NCBI RefSeq assembly: GCF_023657595.1
Contig: NZ_CP098323.1
Span: 582,001 to 646,000 of the forward strand
DNA from: Cytobacillus firmus
GTDB lineage: Bacteria; Bacillota; Bacilli; Bacillales; Cytobacillaceae
Direction: 5' to 3'
DNA: 64,000 nucleotides
Part shown: one piece after another, positions 16,577-25,669 of the stretch
Layout: each line of letters begins with the position of its first letter
Position numbering within the stretch: position 1 is the first letter of the stretch
Program-made: the position numbers and the translations under genes
Notes under the pieces: generated by a model
What the model was told of the DNA's origin: nothing
What the model saw: the letters and a program-made list of their open reading frames with translations, nothing else
The model's database searches: none

Positions 16577-16963
16577 TTATTGATCCTTCTTTTGTTTCTT
16601 TGCCAAAATTGTGCGCAGTTCGTTAATTTCCTCATCGGACAGGGAGTCTTCCTGGATGAATTGGACTAGCATGGATTTGACCGTTCCGCCATAGATTCGC
16701 TTGATAAAGGATTGAGCTTCTGCCCGCTGGCATTCATCCTGTGAATAGAGCGGGAAAAAGGTATAGATTCTCTGGTTTTTATTTACGCCGACTACACTTT
16801 TATGGACAAGCCTATCCAGAAGAGTACGGATTGTTTTGGGCTTCCAGTCTGTGCGCTCTTGTAAGGATAGAATGACTTCATTAGCGGTTTTGGGTGAGTC
16901 CTGCCATAGAACAGTCATGACTTCCCACTCGGATTCTGAAATGCTGGGAATCCTATCAGTCAT
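16577..16963 (-). CDS. blaI: BlaI/MecI-family penicillinase repressor
   Basis: 128-residue winged-helix repressor. The N-terminal half carries SESEWEVMTVLW, then TANEVILSL and KTIRTLLDRLVHKSVV, typical of the BlaI/MecI/CopY recognition region. The C-terminal dimerisation part contains the region cleaved after BlaR1 activation. It binds TACA/TGTA-type dyads such as the one in the bla promoter, repressing bla and blaR1-blaI. It lies 34 bases after blaR1 in the same operon. Confidence 0.92.
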   Translation of the reverse strand: MTDRIPSISESEWEVMTVLWQDSPKTANEVILSLQERTDWKPKTIRTLLDRLVHKSVVGVNKNQRIYTFFPLYSQDECQRAEAQSFIKRIYGGTVKSMLVQFIQEDSLSDEEINELRTILAKKQKKDQ

Positions 16964-16997
16964 ATTACCACCCTCCTTATTTAATAAGATGAACGAT

Positions 16998-18779
16998 TTA
17001 ATAAATGCCTTTTTGCTTCAATATGGATAATGTAATTTCAGCTGCTTTACTTCCATTAGAGTTATTTTCATTCTGTATATTCGTTGCAAAAAAGTATGTG
17101 TCCTGCCCTGACTCAACATATCCGATGAACCATCCATTGATGTTTTTTCCATTTACAGTGCCTGTACCAGTTTTTCCTGAAAGAATGGCTCCTTCATTTC
17201 TTTCTAGTTTAATGGAATCTTTCACTGTTTGGATATTCTTTTCTTTAAATCCAAATTGATTTACATAAAAATTTTTAAGCAGCTGAACTTGTTCCACTGG
17301 AGAAATTTTAAGGGAAGATTCCAGCCAATATTCCTCGATACCACCGGATAAATCACGATTCCCGTACCTGATCCGGTCTAAAAACGTTTGTATCCTACCG
17401 GGCTGCACCTGCTTGTCTAATGACTGAAAATACCATGTAACGGAATTTCTTATTGCAGATGTTAAATCCTGATCCCCATTCCAGGAATCAATAGGATACT
17501 TTAGTCCGTTCCATTTGGCCGATGAGTTTTCATCCGTTATGGTACCCGACTCTAAACCAAGCAGAGCACTATAAATTTTATAAGTGGAATTTGGCGAAAC
17601 CCTTAATGTGCTTTGATTTTTATTATGAATAAGATATTGGTCTGCATCTTTATCATACAACACAAAGCTTCCATCAAATCCTGCAAAATAATTGCCTAAA
17701 TCCTCATAAATAATGTTTTCATCCTTAAAGTTATAGCTGCTATTTTCACGAGCCATAACGGAGATAAATGGAGCTTGGCCTGCAATAAATATCCCCGCAA
17801 ACAGGAGTATAGCCGCACTTTTCCATCTCAGCCGTTTTGATTCCGGCTTAAAATAGGCAATCTTTTCGATTCTTGTTTTGATCTGTTTCTTTGACCCGTT
17901 TAAATGGTTTGCCAAATCAACTGTCACTGCCCTTGAGGCTTTATGGGCAAAATGAATAATGCTGTTTCCATAATCCATATAAGCCTGCTCATCCAAAGAA
18001 TTTAAAACCGCAGCATCACAGGCAATTTCGCGATCCAGTCTCATTCTCCTGAAAGCAAGCCAAACTAGAGGATTAAACCAATATAAAATTTGAAGAATCA
18101 TCATTAAATAATTGACTGCAAAATCTTTATTTTTATAGTGGGTCAGTTCATGTAAAAAGATATATTCTATATCCTTTTCAGAAATCCACTGGTCAAAATG
18201 GCGGGGAAGCACTACATATGTCTTGAATAATCCAAACGTCATTGGGGTTTTAACGAGAGATGACTCTCCGACAATAATACATCCAGTAATCTTCAGTTTG
18301 TGTTTGCAGTGTTCGAATAAGGTTAAAAGCCTGTTATTTCTCAAGCTGTTTGTGTGTTTCTTTACTTTACTGATCTTGAGCATTGCAATCAGCGTAAATA
18401 CAGTTAAAATAGCCACTCCGGAAATCCAAATATAGAATAAAGCATTATTTAGAAATGTTAAATCATAGCGTGCTACCGAAACGGTTATGTCTTCCATCCA
18501 ATTCTTTTGCCTTAAAGGAATCTCTGCAGATGGCGCACTTTGGGAATGAAGGCTGCTATTGCTATTCCAAAAGGGTAATGAATCCGCAAATGGCATGAAT
18601 TGTAATGGAATAAGAGGCAAAGGCAGAGCAAGCAATAATAGAAACCAAAGATTATAGTGAGTTTGTGCTGTTAAATGTTTCTTGAAAAATTTTTTTAACA
18701 GAAGAATGACTCCGATTGTAAAGGAAGACACCAGCAGACATTCCAAAAAAACAGGTAAAGACTGTGAGCTTGTTATCAT
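16998..18779 (-). CDS. blaR1: BlaR1 beta-lactam sensor/signal-transducing protease
   Basis: 593-residue membrane sensor. N-terminal membrane helices enclose an M56 metalloprotease with HELTH at residues 210-214. A further membrane segment leads to an extracellular penicillin-binding sensor with STYK (398-401, acylated serine) and KTGTG near the C-terminus. Beta-lactam acylation triggers the protease and loss of BlaI repression. I choose the ATG preceded by GAGGAAGG; an upstream in-frame ATG would add 25 non-family residues. Length is normal for BlaR1. The order blaR1-blaI, divergent from bla, resembles the staphylococcal layout. Confidence 0.93.
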   Translation of the reverse strand: MITSSQSLPVFLECLLVSSFTIGVILLLKKFFKKHLTAQTHYNLWFLLLLALPLPLIPLQFMPFADSLPFWNSNSSLHSQSAPSAEIPLRQKNWMEDITVSVARYDLTFLNNALFYIWISGVAILTVFTLIAMLKISKVKKHTNSLRNNRLLTLFEHCKHKLKITGCIIVGESSLVKTPMTFGLFKTYVVLPRHFDQWISEKDIEYIFLHELTHYKNKDFAVNYLMMILQILYWFNPLVWLAFRRMRLDREIACDAAVLNSLDEQAYMDYGNSIIHFAHKASRAVTVDLANHLNGSKKQIKTRIEKIAYFKPESKRLRWKSAAILLFAGIFIAGQAPFISVMARENSSYNFKDENIIYEDLGNYFAGFDGSFVLYDKDADQYLIHNKNQSTLRVSPNSTYKIYSALLGLESGTITDENSSAKWNGLKYPIDSWNGDQDLTSAIRNSVTWYFQSLDKQVQPGRIQTFLDRIRYGNRDLSGGIEEYWLESSLKISPVEQVQLLKNFYVNQFGFKEKNIQTVKDSIKLERNEGAILSGKTGTGTVNGKNINGWFIGYVESGQDTYFFATNIQNENNSNGSKAAEITLSILKQKGIY

Positions 18780-18900
18780 TCTCAAACCTTCCTCGCAATA
18801 TTTGACATCTAGTTTAAATTCCAGAGACAAAATGAATACCAACCATTCTAGCATCCTATTTTTACTTTATCAAATCAGGGAGATCTTGTGAAACACCATA

Positions 18901-18929
18901 ATATCAGGGGTTTGACTAACGGTTGACAA
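18901..18929 (-). promoter_or_regulatory. blaR1-blaI promoter
   Basis: On the minus strand, TTGTCA, a 17-base spacer and TGATAT. Its -35 hexamer overlaps the -35 of the divergent bla promoter almost exactly, so the two promoters share a core and compete for polymerase. Confidence 0.55.
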
Positions 18930-18951
18930 AACGGGACTACAAACGTAATAT
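18923..18951 (+). promoter_or_regulatory. bla promoter
   Basis: TTGACA, a 17-base spacer and TAATAT; a near-consensus SigA promoter whose -10 lies inside the left arm of the BlaI operator. Confidence 0.75.
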
Positions 18952-18969
18952 TGTATTACACTTGTAGTC
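18935..18969. promoter_or_regulatory. BlaI operator dyad
   Basis: GACTACAAACGTAATA and TATTACACTTGTAGTC are inverted arms (14 of 16 matching) separated by TTG. The TACA/TGTA cores fit BlaI/MecI half-sites. The dyad covers the -10 and the start point of bla. Confidence 0.8.
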
Positions 18970-19035
18970 TAATGGAGGTGTTTAAAATATAGTTGGAATA
19001 TAAGTTCAAATTCTTTATGGAAAGAGGTAATAAAG

Positions 19036-19968
19036 TTGAGGAAACAAAATCATTCTATTTTTAGTGTAAAAATGTTAGAGAAAGTCGGGCTATTCAGTGT
19101 GGTTCTTCTTCTTGCCCTGACTGGCTGTGCAAATGGCAATTCTCAATCAGATGCCAGTGCGGCTGAAAAAAAGAAAGAAACTTCTGTAAATACAAATCAA
19201 AAATTCAAACAGCTGGAGACGGAGTTTGACGTACGGCTTGGCGTTTATGCATATGACACAGGAACAAAAAAGACAATTGCTTACAGGTCTAATGAAAGGT
19301 TTGCTTACGCATCTACATTCAAGCCGCTGGCTGCTGCAATATTGCTGGAGAGAAAATCACTGGAGGAAATGGATGAAATCATTACATACACAAATGATGA
19401 CCTGGTTACATATTCTCCGGTTACAGAAAAGCATGTAAAGACAGGCATGACTTTAAGGGAACTTTGTGAAGCGGCAATCCGGTTCAGCGACAATACCGCA
19501 GGCAACATAATGTTAGAGGAATTAGGAGGACCTAAAGGATTCGAAGCAGCTTTAAAGGAAATGGGGGATACTGTCACAAAGCCTGAGCGATTCGAGACAG
19601 ATTTGAATGAGGCGGAGCCAGGTGACATCCGGGATACGAGTACACCTAAAGCACTTGCGGCAAGCCTTCAAAAAGTTTTACTTGGCGATTTTCTGTCTGT
19701 AGAAAAGCGGGACGTTTTAGCCGATTGGATGCGGGGGAACGTTACTGGGGATCCATTAATCCGTGCTGGTGTGCCAAGCGGCTGGGAGGTGGCTGATAAG
19801 AGTGGTGCAGCAGGCTATGGCACTCGTAATGACATTGCAATTGTCTGGCCTCCAAACAGGGAGCCGATTATCATGACGATCCTTTCCAGGAGGGATTCAA
19901 AGGATGCCGAATACGACAATTCCCTGATTGCAAAAACAGCGGAGATGACAATAAAGGCTTTGGATTAA
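19036..19968 (+). CDS. bla: Class A beta-lactamase lipoprotein
   Basis: 310-residue penicillinase with a signal peptide and lipobox LTGC (lipidated Cys31). The mature enzyme shows all class A motifs: STFK with nucleophile Ser93 and Lys96, SDN at 151-153, E187xxLN in the omega loop, and KSG at 255-257. KSG in place of KTG is found in some family members. It hydrolyses penicillins outside the cytoplasmic membrane. TTG start with AAAGAGG upstream. The upstream BlaI operator and divergent blaR1-blaI indicate beta-lactam induction. Confidence 0.95.
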   Translation: MRKQNHSIFSVKMLEKVGLFSVVLLLALTGCANGNSQSDASAAEKKKETSVNTNQKFKQLETEFDVRLGVYAYDTGTKKTIAYRSNERFAYASTFKPLAAAILLERKSLEEMDEIITYTNDDLVTYSPVTEKHVKTGMTLRELCEAAIRFSDNTAGNIMLEELGGPKGFEAALKEMGDTVTKPERFETDLNEAEPGDIRDTSTPKALAASLQKVLLGDFLSVEKRDVLADWMRGNVTGDPLIRAGVPSGWEVADKSGAAGYGTRNDIAIVWPPNREPIIMTILSRRDSKDAEYDNSLIAKTAEMTIKALD

Positions 19969-19987
19969 AGCATATACCAGCGGGGAT

Positions 19988-20026
19988 TTCTCCCCCTCTG
20001 AAACATGTGAAAGGGGAATTTTATTC
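19988..20026 (+). terminator. Probable bla terminator
   Basis: TTCTCCCC pairs with GGGGAATTT across a loop of about 17 bases, followed by a T-rich stretch; the loop is large, so the call is tentative. Confidence 0.45.
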
Positions 20027-20180
20027 ATTTTCATATAACCGTTTTGTAAAAAATCGTAAGGAAAATGGCCGATTTTTGTTAACAAGATCTTTATTTACTC
20101 ATAAGAATAAACACACACCCCTTCAACATTCCTTTTCTAGAATATGATTGAATACATATTCAAGATAGGAGAGGGAGAGC

Positions 20181-21011
20181 ATGAACAAAAAAGTATTAAT
20201 TGGAACAGGGGTGGCTTTGTCACTGCTGTTCAGCCCAATCAGCCAGGCGTTCGCAGCAGAACCGGCAACAGGAGAAAGGAAACAAGTGGATAATATAGCG
20301 CACCGCGGTGCAACAGGGTATGCACCGGAGAATACGATAGCCGGCTTTGATTTGGCTGTAGACATGAAAGCTGATTATATTGAAATTGATGTTCAAAGAA
20401 GCAAAGATGGCGAATTAGTGGTAATCCACGATACAACTGTGGATCGTACAACAGATGGAACCGGAAAAGTAGGGGATTTAACGTTTGACTATTTAAGAAG
20501 TCTCGATGCCGGCAGCTGGAAAGGGGAACAATTTGCGGGAGAACCAATTCCGATATTTGAAGAGATTCTGGAGCGTTACCATGGTAAGGTTGGAATATTA
20601 ATAGAATTGAAAGCTCCAGAGCTTTACCCTGGCATTGAAGAACAAGTGGCAGATGCATTAAAAGCACGAAATCTTGATAAACCGCAAAATGAAAAAATCA
20701 TTATCCAGTCTTTTAACTTTGAGTCCATGAAAAAGATGGACCAGCTTCTGCCTAAAGTTCCGATTGGTGTACTGACATCTAATCGTGCTGATACTACAGC
20801 GGAAGCTTTACAGGAATTTTCAGCTTATGCTGATTGGTTTAATCCAAGCTATGGAATTGTCACCGAAGAATTAGTGAATCAGGTTCACTCTCATGGCATG
20901 CAAATTGGATCTTGGACAGTGCGCAGCCAGGAAGCTGCTGACTTCCTGTTCGAGATGGAAGTTGACGCTATCATCACCGATTATCCGGATTATGTTGATC
21001 CTAGAAGCTAG
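20181..21011 (+). CDS. glpQ: Secreted glycerophosphodiester phosphodiesterase (GlpQ type)
   Basis: 276-residue exported enzyme with a Sec signal peptide ending near AFAA-E (residues 26-27). The GDPD TIM-barrel motif starts IAHRGATGYAPENT with catalytic His41/Arg42, continues with the metal ligands in YIEIDVQ and VVIHDTTVDRTTDGTG, and includes the second histidine segment. It releases glycerol-3-phosphate from glycerophosphodiesters or teichoic acid. Slightly shorter than B. subtilis GlpQ (293). The upstream AT-rich region contains TTAACA/TTTATT-like hexamers that could be a degenerate Pho box, but I would not rely on them. Confidence 0.88.
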   Translation: MNKKVLIGTGVALSLLFSPISQAFAAEPATGERKQVDNIAHRGATGYAPENTIAGFDLAVDMKADYIEIDVQRSKDGELVVIHDTTVDRTTDGTGKVGDLTFDYLRSLDAGSWKGEQFAGEPIPIFEEILERYHGKVGILIELKAPELYPGIEEQVADALKARNLDKPQNEKIIIQSFNFESMKKMDQLLPKVPIGVLTSNRADTTAEALQEFSAYADWFNPSYGIVTEELVNQVHSHGMQIGSWTVRSQEAADFLFEMEVDAIITDYPDYVDPRS

Positions 21012-21036
21012 TCTTTAGCTCGTTAACATATGCAGG

Positions 21037-21065
21037 AAACTCGTCCATTAGGACGGGTTTTTTTA
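21037..21065 (+). terminator. Terminator after glpQ
   Basis: AAACTCGTCC pairs with GGACGGGTTT around four bases, followed by a T run. Confidence 0.85.
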
Positions 21066-21178
21066 CGTTTTCAATAGATTTTTAAAATAATAATATTATT
21101 TTACTAAATTAATTCTGGAGGCATGCTAATACAGAGGTCAGAATGATAGCGGTTTCCTAAATATTTTAATAATTTAAA

Positions 21179-21207
21179 TTGACTGAAAAGTATAATTGTA
21201 TTATTAT
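21179..21207 (+). promoter_or_regulatory. Promoter of the transporter/amidohydrolase operon
   Basis: TTGACT, a 17-base spacer and TATTAT. The spacer and -10 are enclosed by a long inverted repeat. Confidence 0.65.
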
Positions 21208-21227
21208 TCTAACAATATATACTTTTC
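21185..21227. promoter_or_regulatory. Large inverted repeat over the promoter (candidate operator)
   Basis: GAAAAGTATAATTGT (21185) is repeated inverted as ACAAT-A-TATACTTTTC (21212-21227): 15 paired bases with one extra A. The arms flank the -10 box, as expected for a repressor or pathway-specific regulator. No candidate regulator gene is adjacent. Confidence 0.6.
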
Positions 21228-21271
21228 GAAACACGAATGAATAGGTATTCAACTTAGAGGGGGAAGGGTTT

Positions 21272-22480
21272 ATGTCACAGCTGTTAGCGTTAGTTATTCT
21301 TTTGCTTATTTTATTCATTGGGGATCTGGTTGCAGTCCGGACTAAGGCGTGGGTGCCGTCCATTTTCGTCTGTGCCGTACTGTTCCTTGCAGGTTATTGG
21401 ACATTCTTTCCGCAGGATATCGTAGCATTGGCCGGGGTTCCGCCTGTTGTGGCAACGATGATGATGTACCTATTGATTACCAATATGGGAACATTGCTTT
21501 CGATTAAGGAATTGAAAAATCAGTGGAAGACGATTGTGATTGCTTTATCAGGGATTTTAGGAATTATTGCGATATTACTAGGAATCGGAACATTTATCTT
21601 TGGATTTAAAACGGTGGTTGTCGCTATTCCGCCATTGGTTGGAGGTGTGGTATCTGCTCTGATCATGTCGGAGGGAGCGAAGGAAGCGGGACTGGCTTCA
21701 CTATCGGTTTTTGCCATCGTGATTTATGTGATGCAGGGATTTGCGGGATATCCGCTTACATCCATCGTCCTGAAAAAAGAAGGAAAGCGGCTTTTGAAGC
21801 AGTACCGCAGCGGTCAGCTTGCTTATAAGGCCCAGGGGCCTGCAGCTGAAGAGACGGCTGCAGCATCAATGACAGTTTCAAAACCTGAACTTAAGCTTTT
21901 TAAGAATATGCCTGAGAAATATAATACAGATTTCTTCAAGTTTTTAAGATTGGCAGTAGTATCCTACCTTGCTTATCTGACATCGACATTGCTGGCTCCA
22001 GTTGCCAGTGTCAGTCCATTTGTCCTTTGCCTGTTGTTCGGGGTGATTGCCACAAGCATTGGCTTTCTTGAAAAGCAGGTGCTGCAAAAAGCAAATGGCT
22101 TCGGTTTTGCGATCATGGCTCTAATGCTCTTTATTTTTGACGGCTTAAAGCAGGCTACACCAGGGATGATGCTTGAAATTATCTATCCGCTTGCCGGAAC
22201 CATTATTTTGGGTGTAATCGGAATGTATGTCTTCTCATTTATCGCAGGGAAACTTTTAAAAGTGAGCAAGGAAATGGCTTTTGCTGTTTCACTGACGGCA
22301 TTATATGGGTTTCCGGCTGACTACATTATTACAAATGAAGTCATTAAAGCATTAACCGAGGATGAAAAAGAAAGGGAAATGCTGACCAGCAATATGCTGC
22401 CGCCTATGCTTGTCGGCGGATTCATCACAGTGACCATTGTGTCGGTCGTGCTGGCCGGAATATTTGTCGGACTTTTATAA
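21272..22480 (+). CDS. Uncharacterised membrane transporter-like protein
   Basis: 402-residue membrane protein with about ten segments and a hydrophilic loop around residues 165-215. The organisation (two hydrophobic halves, glycine-rich re-entrant-like segments such as PPLVGGVVSALIMSEGAKEAG, and a C-terminal GFPADYIITNEV) is reminiscent of sodium/glutamate (ESS) and related carboxylate symporters, but I cannot name the family with confidence. It is the first gene of an operon with two M20 amidohydrolases, so it probably imports the substrate they hydrolyse (an N-carbamoyl or N-acyl amino acid or a ureide). GAGGGGGAAGGG precedes the ATG. Confidence 0.7.
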   Translation: MSQLLALVILLLILFIGDLVAVRTKAWVPSIFVCAVLFLAGYWTFFPQDIVALAGVPPVVATMMMYLLITNMGTLLSIKELKNQWKTIVIALSGILGIIAILLGIGTFIFGFKTVVVAIPPLVGGVVSALIMSEGAKEAGLASLSVFAIVIYVMQGFAGYPLTSIVLKKEGKRLLKQYRSGQLAYKAQGPAAEETAAASMTVSKPELKLFKNMPEKYNTDFFKFLRLAVVSYLAYLTSTLLAPVASVSPFVLCLLFGVIATSIGFLEKQVLQKANGFGFAIMALMLFIFDGLKQATPGMMLEIIYPLAGTIILGVIGMYVFSFIAGKLLKVSKEMAFAVSLTALYGFPADYIITNEVIKALTEDEKEREMLTSNMLPPMLVGGFITVTIVSVVLAGIFVGLL

Positions 22481-22498
22481 GAAAGGGATGGAATTGAA

Positions 22499-23761
22499 AT
22501 GAGTGATGTTCAGACAGGGAAAAATGTGAATCTGGAAAAAGTACAGGAGAGAATAGAAAGTCATATTGACACATTAAGCAATTATACGGCAACTCCTGGA
22601 AGAGGGACAACCAGGCTGACATATAGTCAGGAGGACCTGCTTGCACGGCAGTATATTAAAGAAAAAATGAAGGCAGCCGGCTTGACTGTGCGTGAAGATG
22701 GATTGGGCAATATCTTTGGAAAATTTGATGGCTCCTTAAAAGATGCACCGAGTGTTCTGGTCGGCTCTCACTTTGATTCTGTGCCGAATGGGGGATCCTA
22801 TGACGGGCCTGCCGGAGTTGTAGCAGGACTTGAAGTGGCCGCACTTTTTACTGAGTATGGATTAACGCCGAAGTATCCTCTGGAGGTTATTGCTCTTATC
22901 GAAGAAGAAGGCTCCAGGTTTGGCGGCGGCTTAATGGGTTCGCGCGGAATGACCGGTTTGCTGGCTGAGGAAGACTTCAAAGCATTGAAAGACAAAGATG
23001 GCATAACGACGGTTGAAGCCATGGAGAAAATCGGGCTGGATCCATCTCTCCCGAAAGTTCGTGACCCTCAAACAGTAAAGGCTTACCTGGAATTGCATAT
23101 CGAACAGGGTCCAGTTTTAGAAGAAAAGAATATACCAATCGGAGTAGTCGAAACGATTGTCGGTTTAACACAATTGGAAGTAACCGTAAAAGGGAAGGCC
23201 GGGCACGCAGGGACCACTCCGATGGACAGAAGGTCGGATTCGCTGGTTGCCGCTGCCGGAATGATCGCCCAATTTCCCGGGCTTGCTGCGGCAGAAGGAG
23301 AAGGGACGGTTGTAACAACGGGACGATTGCAGGTGTATCCAAATGGAGCCAATGTGATACCCGATCAAACAGTATTTTCTGTAGACATACGCTCCGGCAG
23401 GGAGGAACATGTTCAGAATGTCATTCAGAAAGTGAAGGAATTAGCAGAGTCCTATCTTGATAGCGGATTAGAAATAACGGTTGAACAGCTGTTATATATT
23501 CAGCCAAAAGAGATGAATAAAGAGATTGTCAGTCTGCTAAAGGAGAAAAGCAGTACACTTGGTTTCCCTTCTTGCTCCATGAATAGCGGCGCCGGACACG
23601 ATGCCATGGTTTTTGCTGATTACACAAGTACCGGAATGCTGTTCATTCCAAGCAAAAATGGACTGAGCCATTGTCCGGAAGAATGGTCTGATTCCCGGCA
23701 TATTGCCGAAGCAGTTCAGATTTTGTTTGAGGCAGCAATAGAGCTAACGGAGGCGGAATAA
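22499..23761 (+). CDS. M20C amidohydrolase (N-carbamoyl-amino acid hydrolase/allantoate amidohydrolase type)
   Basis: 420-residue dinuclear metal amidase of the HyuC/AllC/AmaB group. Motifs in order: GSHFDSVPNGGSYDGPAGV (metal-binding His and Asp), LIEEEGSRF (catalytic Glu-Glu), LELHIEQGP, the dimer-lid GHAGTTPMDRR, PNGANVIPD, and SGAGHDAMVFA. These enzymes hydrolyse N-carbamoyl-L-amino acids, allantoate or ureidoglycolate; residues do not settle which. It lies between the transporter (18-base gap) and an M20D enzyme, defining a uptake-and-hydrolysis unit. Confidence 0.88.
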   Translation: MSDVQTGKNVNLEKVQERIESHIDTLSNYTATPGRGTTRLTYSQEDLLARQYIKEKMKAAGLTVREDGLGNIFGKFDGSLKDAPSVLVGSHFDSVPNGGSYDGPAGVVAGLEVAALFTEYGLTPKYPLEVIALIEEEGSRFGGGLMGSRGMTGLLAEEDFKALKDKDGITTVEAMEKIGLDPSLPKVRDPQTVKAYLELHIEQGPVLEEKNIPIGVVETIVGLTQLEVTVKGKAGHAGTTPMDRRSDSLVAAAGMIAQFPGLAAAEGEGTVVTTGRLQVYPNGANVIPDQTVFSVDIRSGREEHVQNVIQKVKELAESYLDSGLEITVEQLLYIQPKEMNKEIVSLLKEKSSTLGFPSCSMNSGAGHDAMVFADYTSTGMLFIPSKNGLSHCPEEWSDSRHIAEAVQILFEAAIELTEAE

Positions 23762-23764
23762 GAG

Positions 23765-24946
23765 ATGATTCATAACAGGCTAAAGGAATTGATTGGGGCA
23801 TATAGTGATGAATTAACGGAACTGCGCAGAAAATTGCATCGTGAACCGGAATTGTCATGGGAGGAATTTAAAACGACTCAATTTATCTGTGAGTATCTGG
23901 ATGGCTTAGGCATCTCTTACAGAAGGACAGAACCAACGGGTGTCATTGCTGAAATTGCAGGCGGGAAGCCTGGAAGGACGGTAGCTTTAAGGGGAGATAT
24001 GGATGCACTGCAGGTGGAGGAATTGAATAAGGACCTTCCTTATGCATCCATGGAGAACGGCAAAATGCACGCATGCGGACACGATGCTCATACTGCGATG
24101 ATGCTGGTTGCTGCCAAGGCATTAAATGAGATAAAAGAAGAATTGCCGGGGACTGTCCGCCTGCTTTTCCAGCCAGCCGAAGAGGTGGCGGAAGGGGCAA
24201 AGATGATGGTGGAACAGGGAGCGATGGAAGGCGTGGACAATGTCTTTGGCATCCATATCTGGTCGCAAATGCCAACACATAAAGTGTCCTGTACGCCCGG
24301 GCCATCCTTCGCATCAGCTGATATATTTAAGGTGACATTCAAAGGGAAAGGCGGGCACGGGGCAATGCCGCATGATTGCATTGATGCAGCTGTGGTTGCT
24401 TCTTCTTTTGTCATGAATGTGCAGAGTGTGGTGTCCAGAACCATTGATGCCCAGCTGCCGGCCGTACTCTCCATTGGTAAAATGACTGTGGGTACAAGAT
24501 TCAACATCATCGCTGAAATTGCAGTCATCGAGGGGACAGTCCGCTGCTTCGATCCTGAAACAAGAGATCATATTGAAAAACAGCTGCAGCATTATGCTGA
24601 AAATACGGCAGCTATCTACGGTGCTAAAGCAGAGGTGGAATACATTCGGGGTTCGCAGGCAGTAATCAATGATGAATACAGTGCGCAGCTCGTCCAAAAG
24701 GTTGCCTCTAAAGCTTTCGGGGAAGATGTTCTATTTACTGAAAAGCCCACAATGGGGGGCGAAGATTTCAGTTTTTATCTCGACAAAGCACCTGGCAGCT
24801 TCGCCCTTGTCGGCAGCGGCAACCCAAAGAAAGGCACAGAGTGGGCTCACCACCACGGCAAATTCAATATTGATGAAGATGCCCTAGCGACAGGTGCAGA
24901 GCTTTATGTGCAATATGCATGGGCATACTTGAACGAAAAGCAGTAA
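23765..24946 (+). CDS. M20D amidohydrolase
   Basis: 393-residue aminoacylase-type enzyme. MHACGHDAHTAM binds metal, QPAEEVAEGAKMM supplies the catalytic Glu, GGHGAMPHDCIDA is the dimerisation-domain motif, and AHHHGKFNIDEDAL is the C-terminal metal site. It begins three bases after the upstream stop codon, so translation is coupled. It resembles the M20D enzyme at 14.4 kb in domain order but differs in sequence, so they are paralogues rather than a recent duplication. It probably deacylates or deamidates a product or alternative substrate of the same transported compound. Confidence 0.88.
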   Translation: MIHNRLKELIGAYSDELTELRRKLHREPELSWEEFKTTQFICEYLDGLGISYRRTEPTGVIAEIAGGKPGRTVALRGDMDALQVEELNKDLPYASMENGKMHACGHDAHTAMMLVAAKALNEIKEELPGTVRLLFQPAEEVAEGAKMMVEQGAMEGVDNVFGIHIWSQMPTHKVSCTPGPSFASADIFKVTFKGKGGHGAMPHDCIDAAVVASSFVMNVQSVVSRTIDAQLPAVLSIGKMTVGTRFNIIAEIAVIEGTVRCFDPETRDHIEKQLQHYAENTAAIYGAKAEVEYIRGSQAVINDEYSAQLVQKVASKAFGEDVLFTEKPTMGGEDFSFYLDKAPGSFALVGSGNPKKGTEWAHHHGKFNIDEDALATGAELYVQYAWAYLNEKQ

Positions 24947-24954
24947 ATCTGATC

Positions 24955-24989
24955 AATCCGTTCCTCTTATGGGAGGAGCGGATTTTTTT
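24955..24989 (+). terminator. Operon terminator
   Basis: AATCCGTTCCTC pairs with GGAGGAGCGGATT, followed by a seven-T run. Confidence 0.88.
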
Positions 24990-25098
24990 AACTTTTAAAG
25001 AAATAAAAAAAGGAAGCAGTCGATTAACTCTGCTCCCTATACACTATTGATTTATTTAATTCCTGTGACTAAGGAGAAAAGGTGGTTGTCGATGGACT

Positions 25099-25458
25099 CT
25101 AATAGTTGTGCAGATAGTTTGGCGGAATGTAGTTGAGGGGCAGTGGACGTAAAAGTACTTTAATGTCAGTGGGCATTTCAAAATCCTGCTGTGCTTGTTT
25201 TAAATAACGATACATGGCTTTCCCGCCTACTGAGTTGGCAGAGTGGACAGTTATTCGATCCGCAAATAACTGTTTTTGAACCATGATATGAACAAGCATA
25301 AGACCATTTCTCGATTTGCTTACTAAATCATGGTCTAAAGAAAGGTGGTCAATTTCATAGGTCTGAAGCAAAAGGATACATTCATCAATGGTCTCAACTA
25401 ATACATGACCATCCGGCGCTCTCCGATAATCATCCAGAAATACGCTTATTTTCTCCAT
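25099..25458 (-). CDS. cREC-domain protein (cyclic-phosphate processing receiver)
   Basis: 119-residue receiver-like protein starting ISVFLDDYRRAP, with LSLDHDL at residues 40-46, as in the cREC family associated with cyclic-phosphate processing. The paired aspartates stand where receiver domains bind Mg, but there is no output domain. A ribosome site (AAAGGGG) precedes the ATG. The target is unknown. It is a single gene next to a repeat array. Confidence 0.75.
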   Translation of the reverse strand: MEKISVFLDDYRRAPDGHVLVETIDECILLLQTYEIDHLSLDHDLVSKSRNGLMLVHIMVQKQLFADRITVHSANSVGGKAMYRYLKQAQQDFEMPTDIKVLLRPLPLNYIPPNYLHNY

Positions 25459-25669
25459 TTTTTTAATCCCCTTTCAAAGGGGTGACTAAGAAAAGTCGAG
25501 TTGACCCTAAAGTTTTGAAGCTTATTTCATTGTAACATACATATGTAAGCAAAGATACAGATGAGGGATGGGACTATAGTAACTCTGTTTCCTCTTTTTG
25601 ATAGAGTTTGTACTCTGGAATGCGCTTTGGGGGCAGATCTCTGGCGAGTGAGCCGGGACTTGATGCTGC

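Noticed and set aside
20060..20115. Pho box upstream of glpQ
   Set aside because: TTAACA and TTTATT hexamers are present in AT-rich DNA, but spacing and matches are too poor to call.
23943..24697. Long minus-strand frames within the M20 genes
   Set aside because: Shadow frames of strongly supported amidohydrolase genes; no ribosome sites or family motifs.
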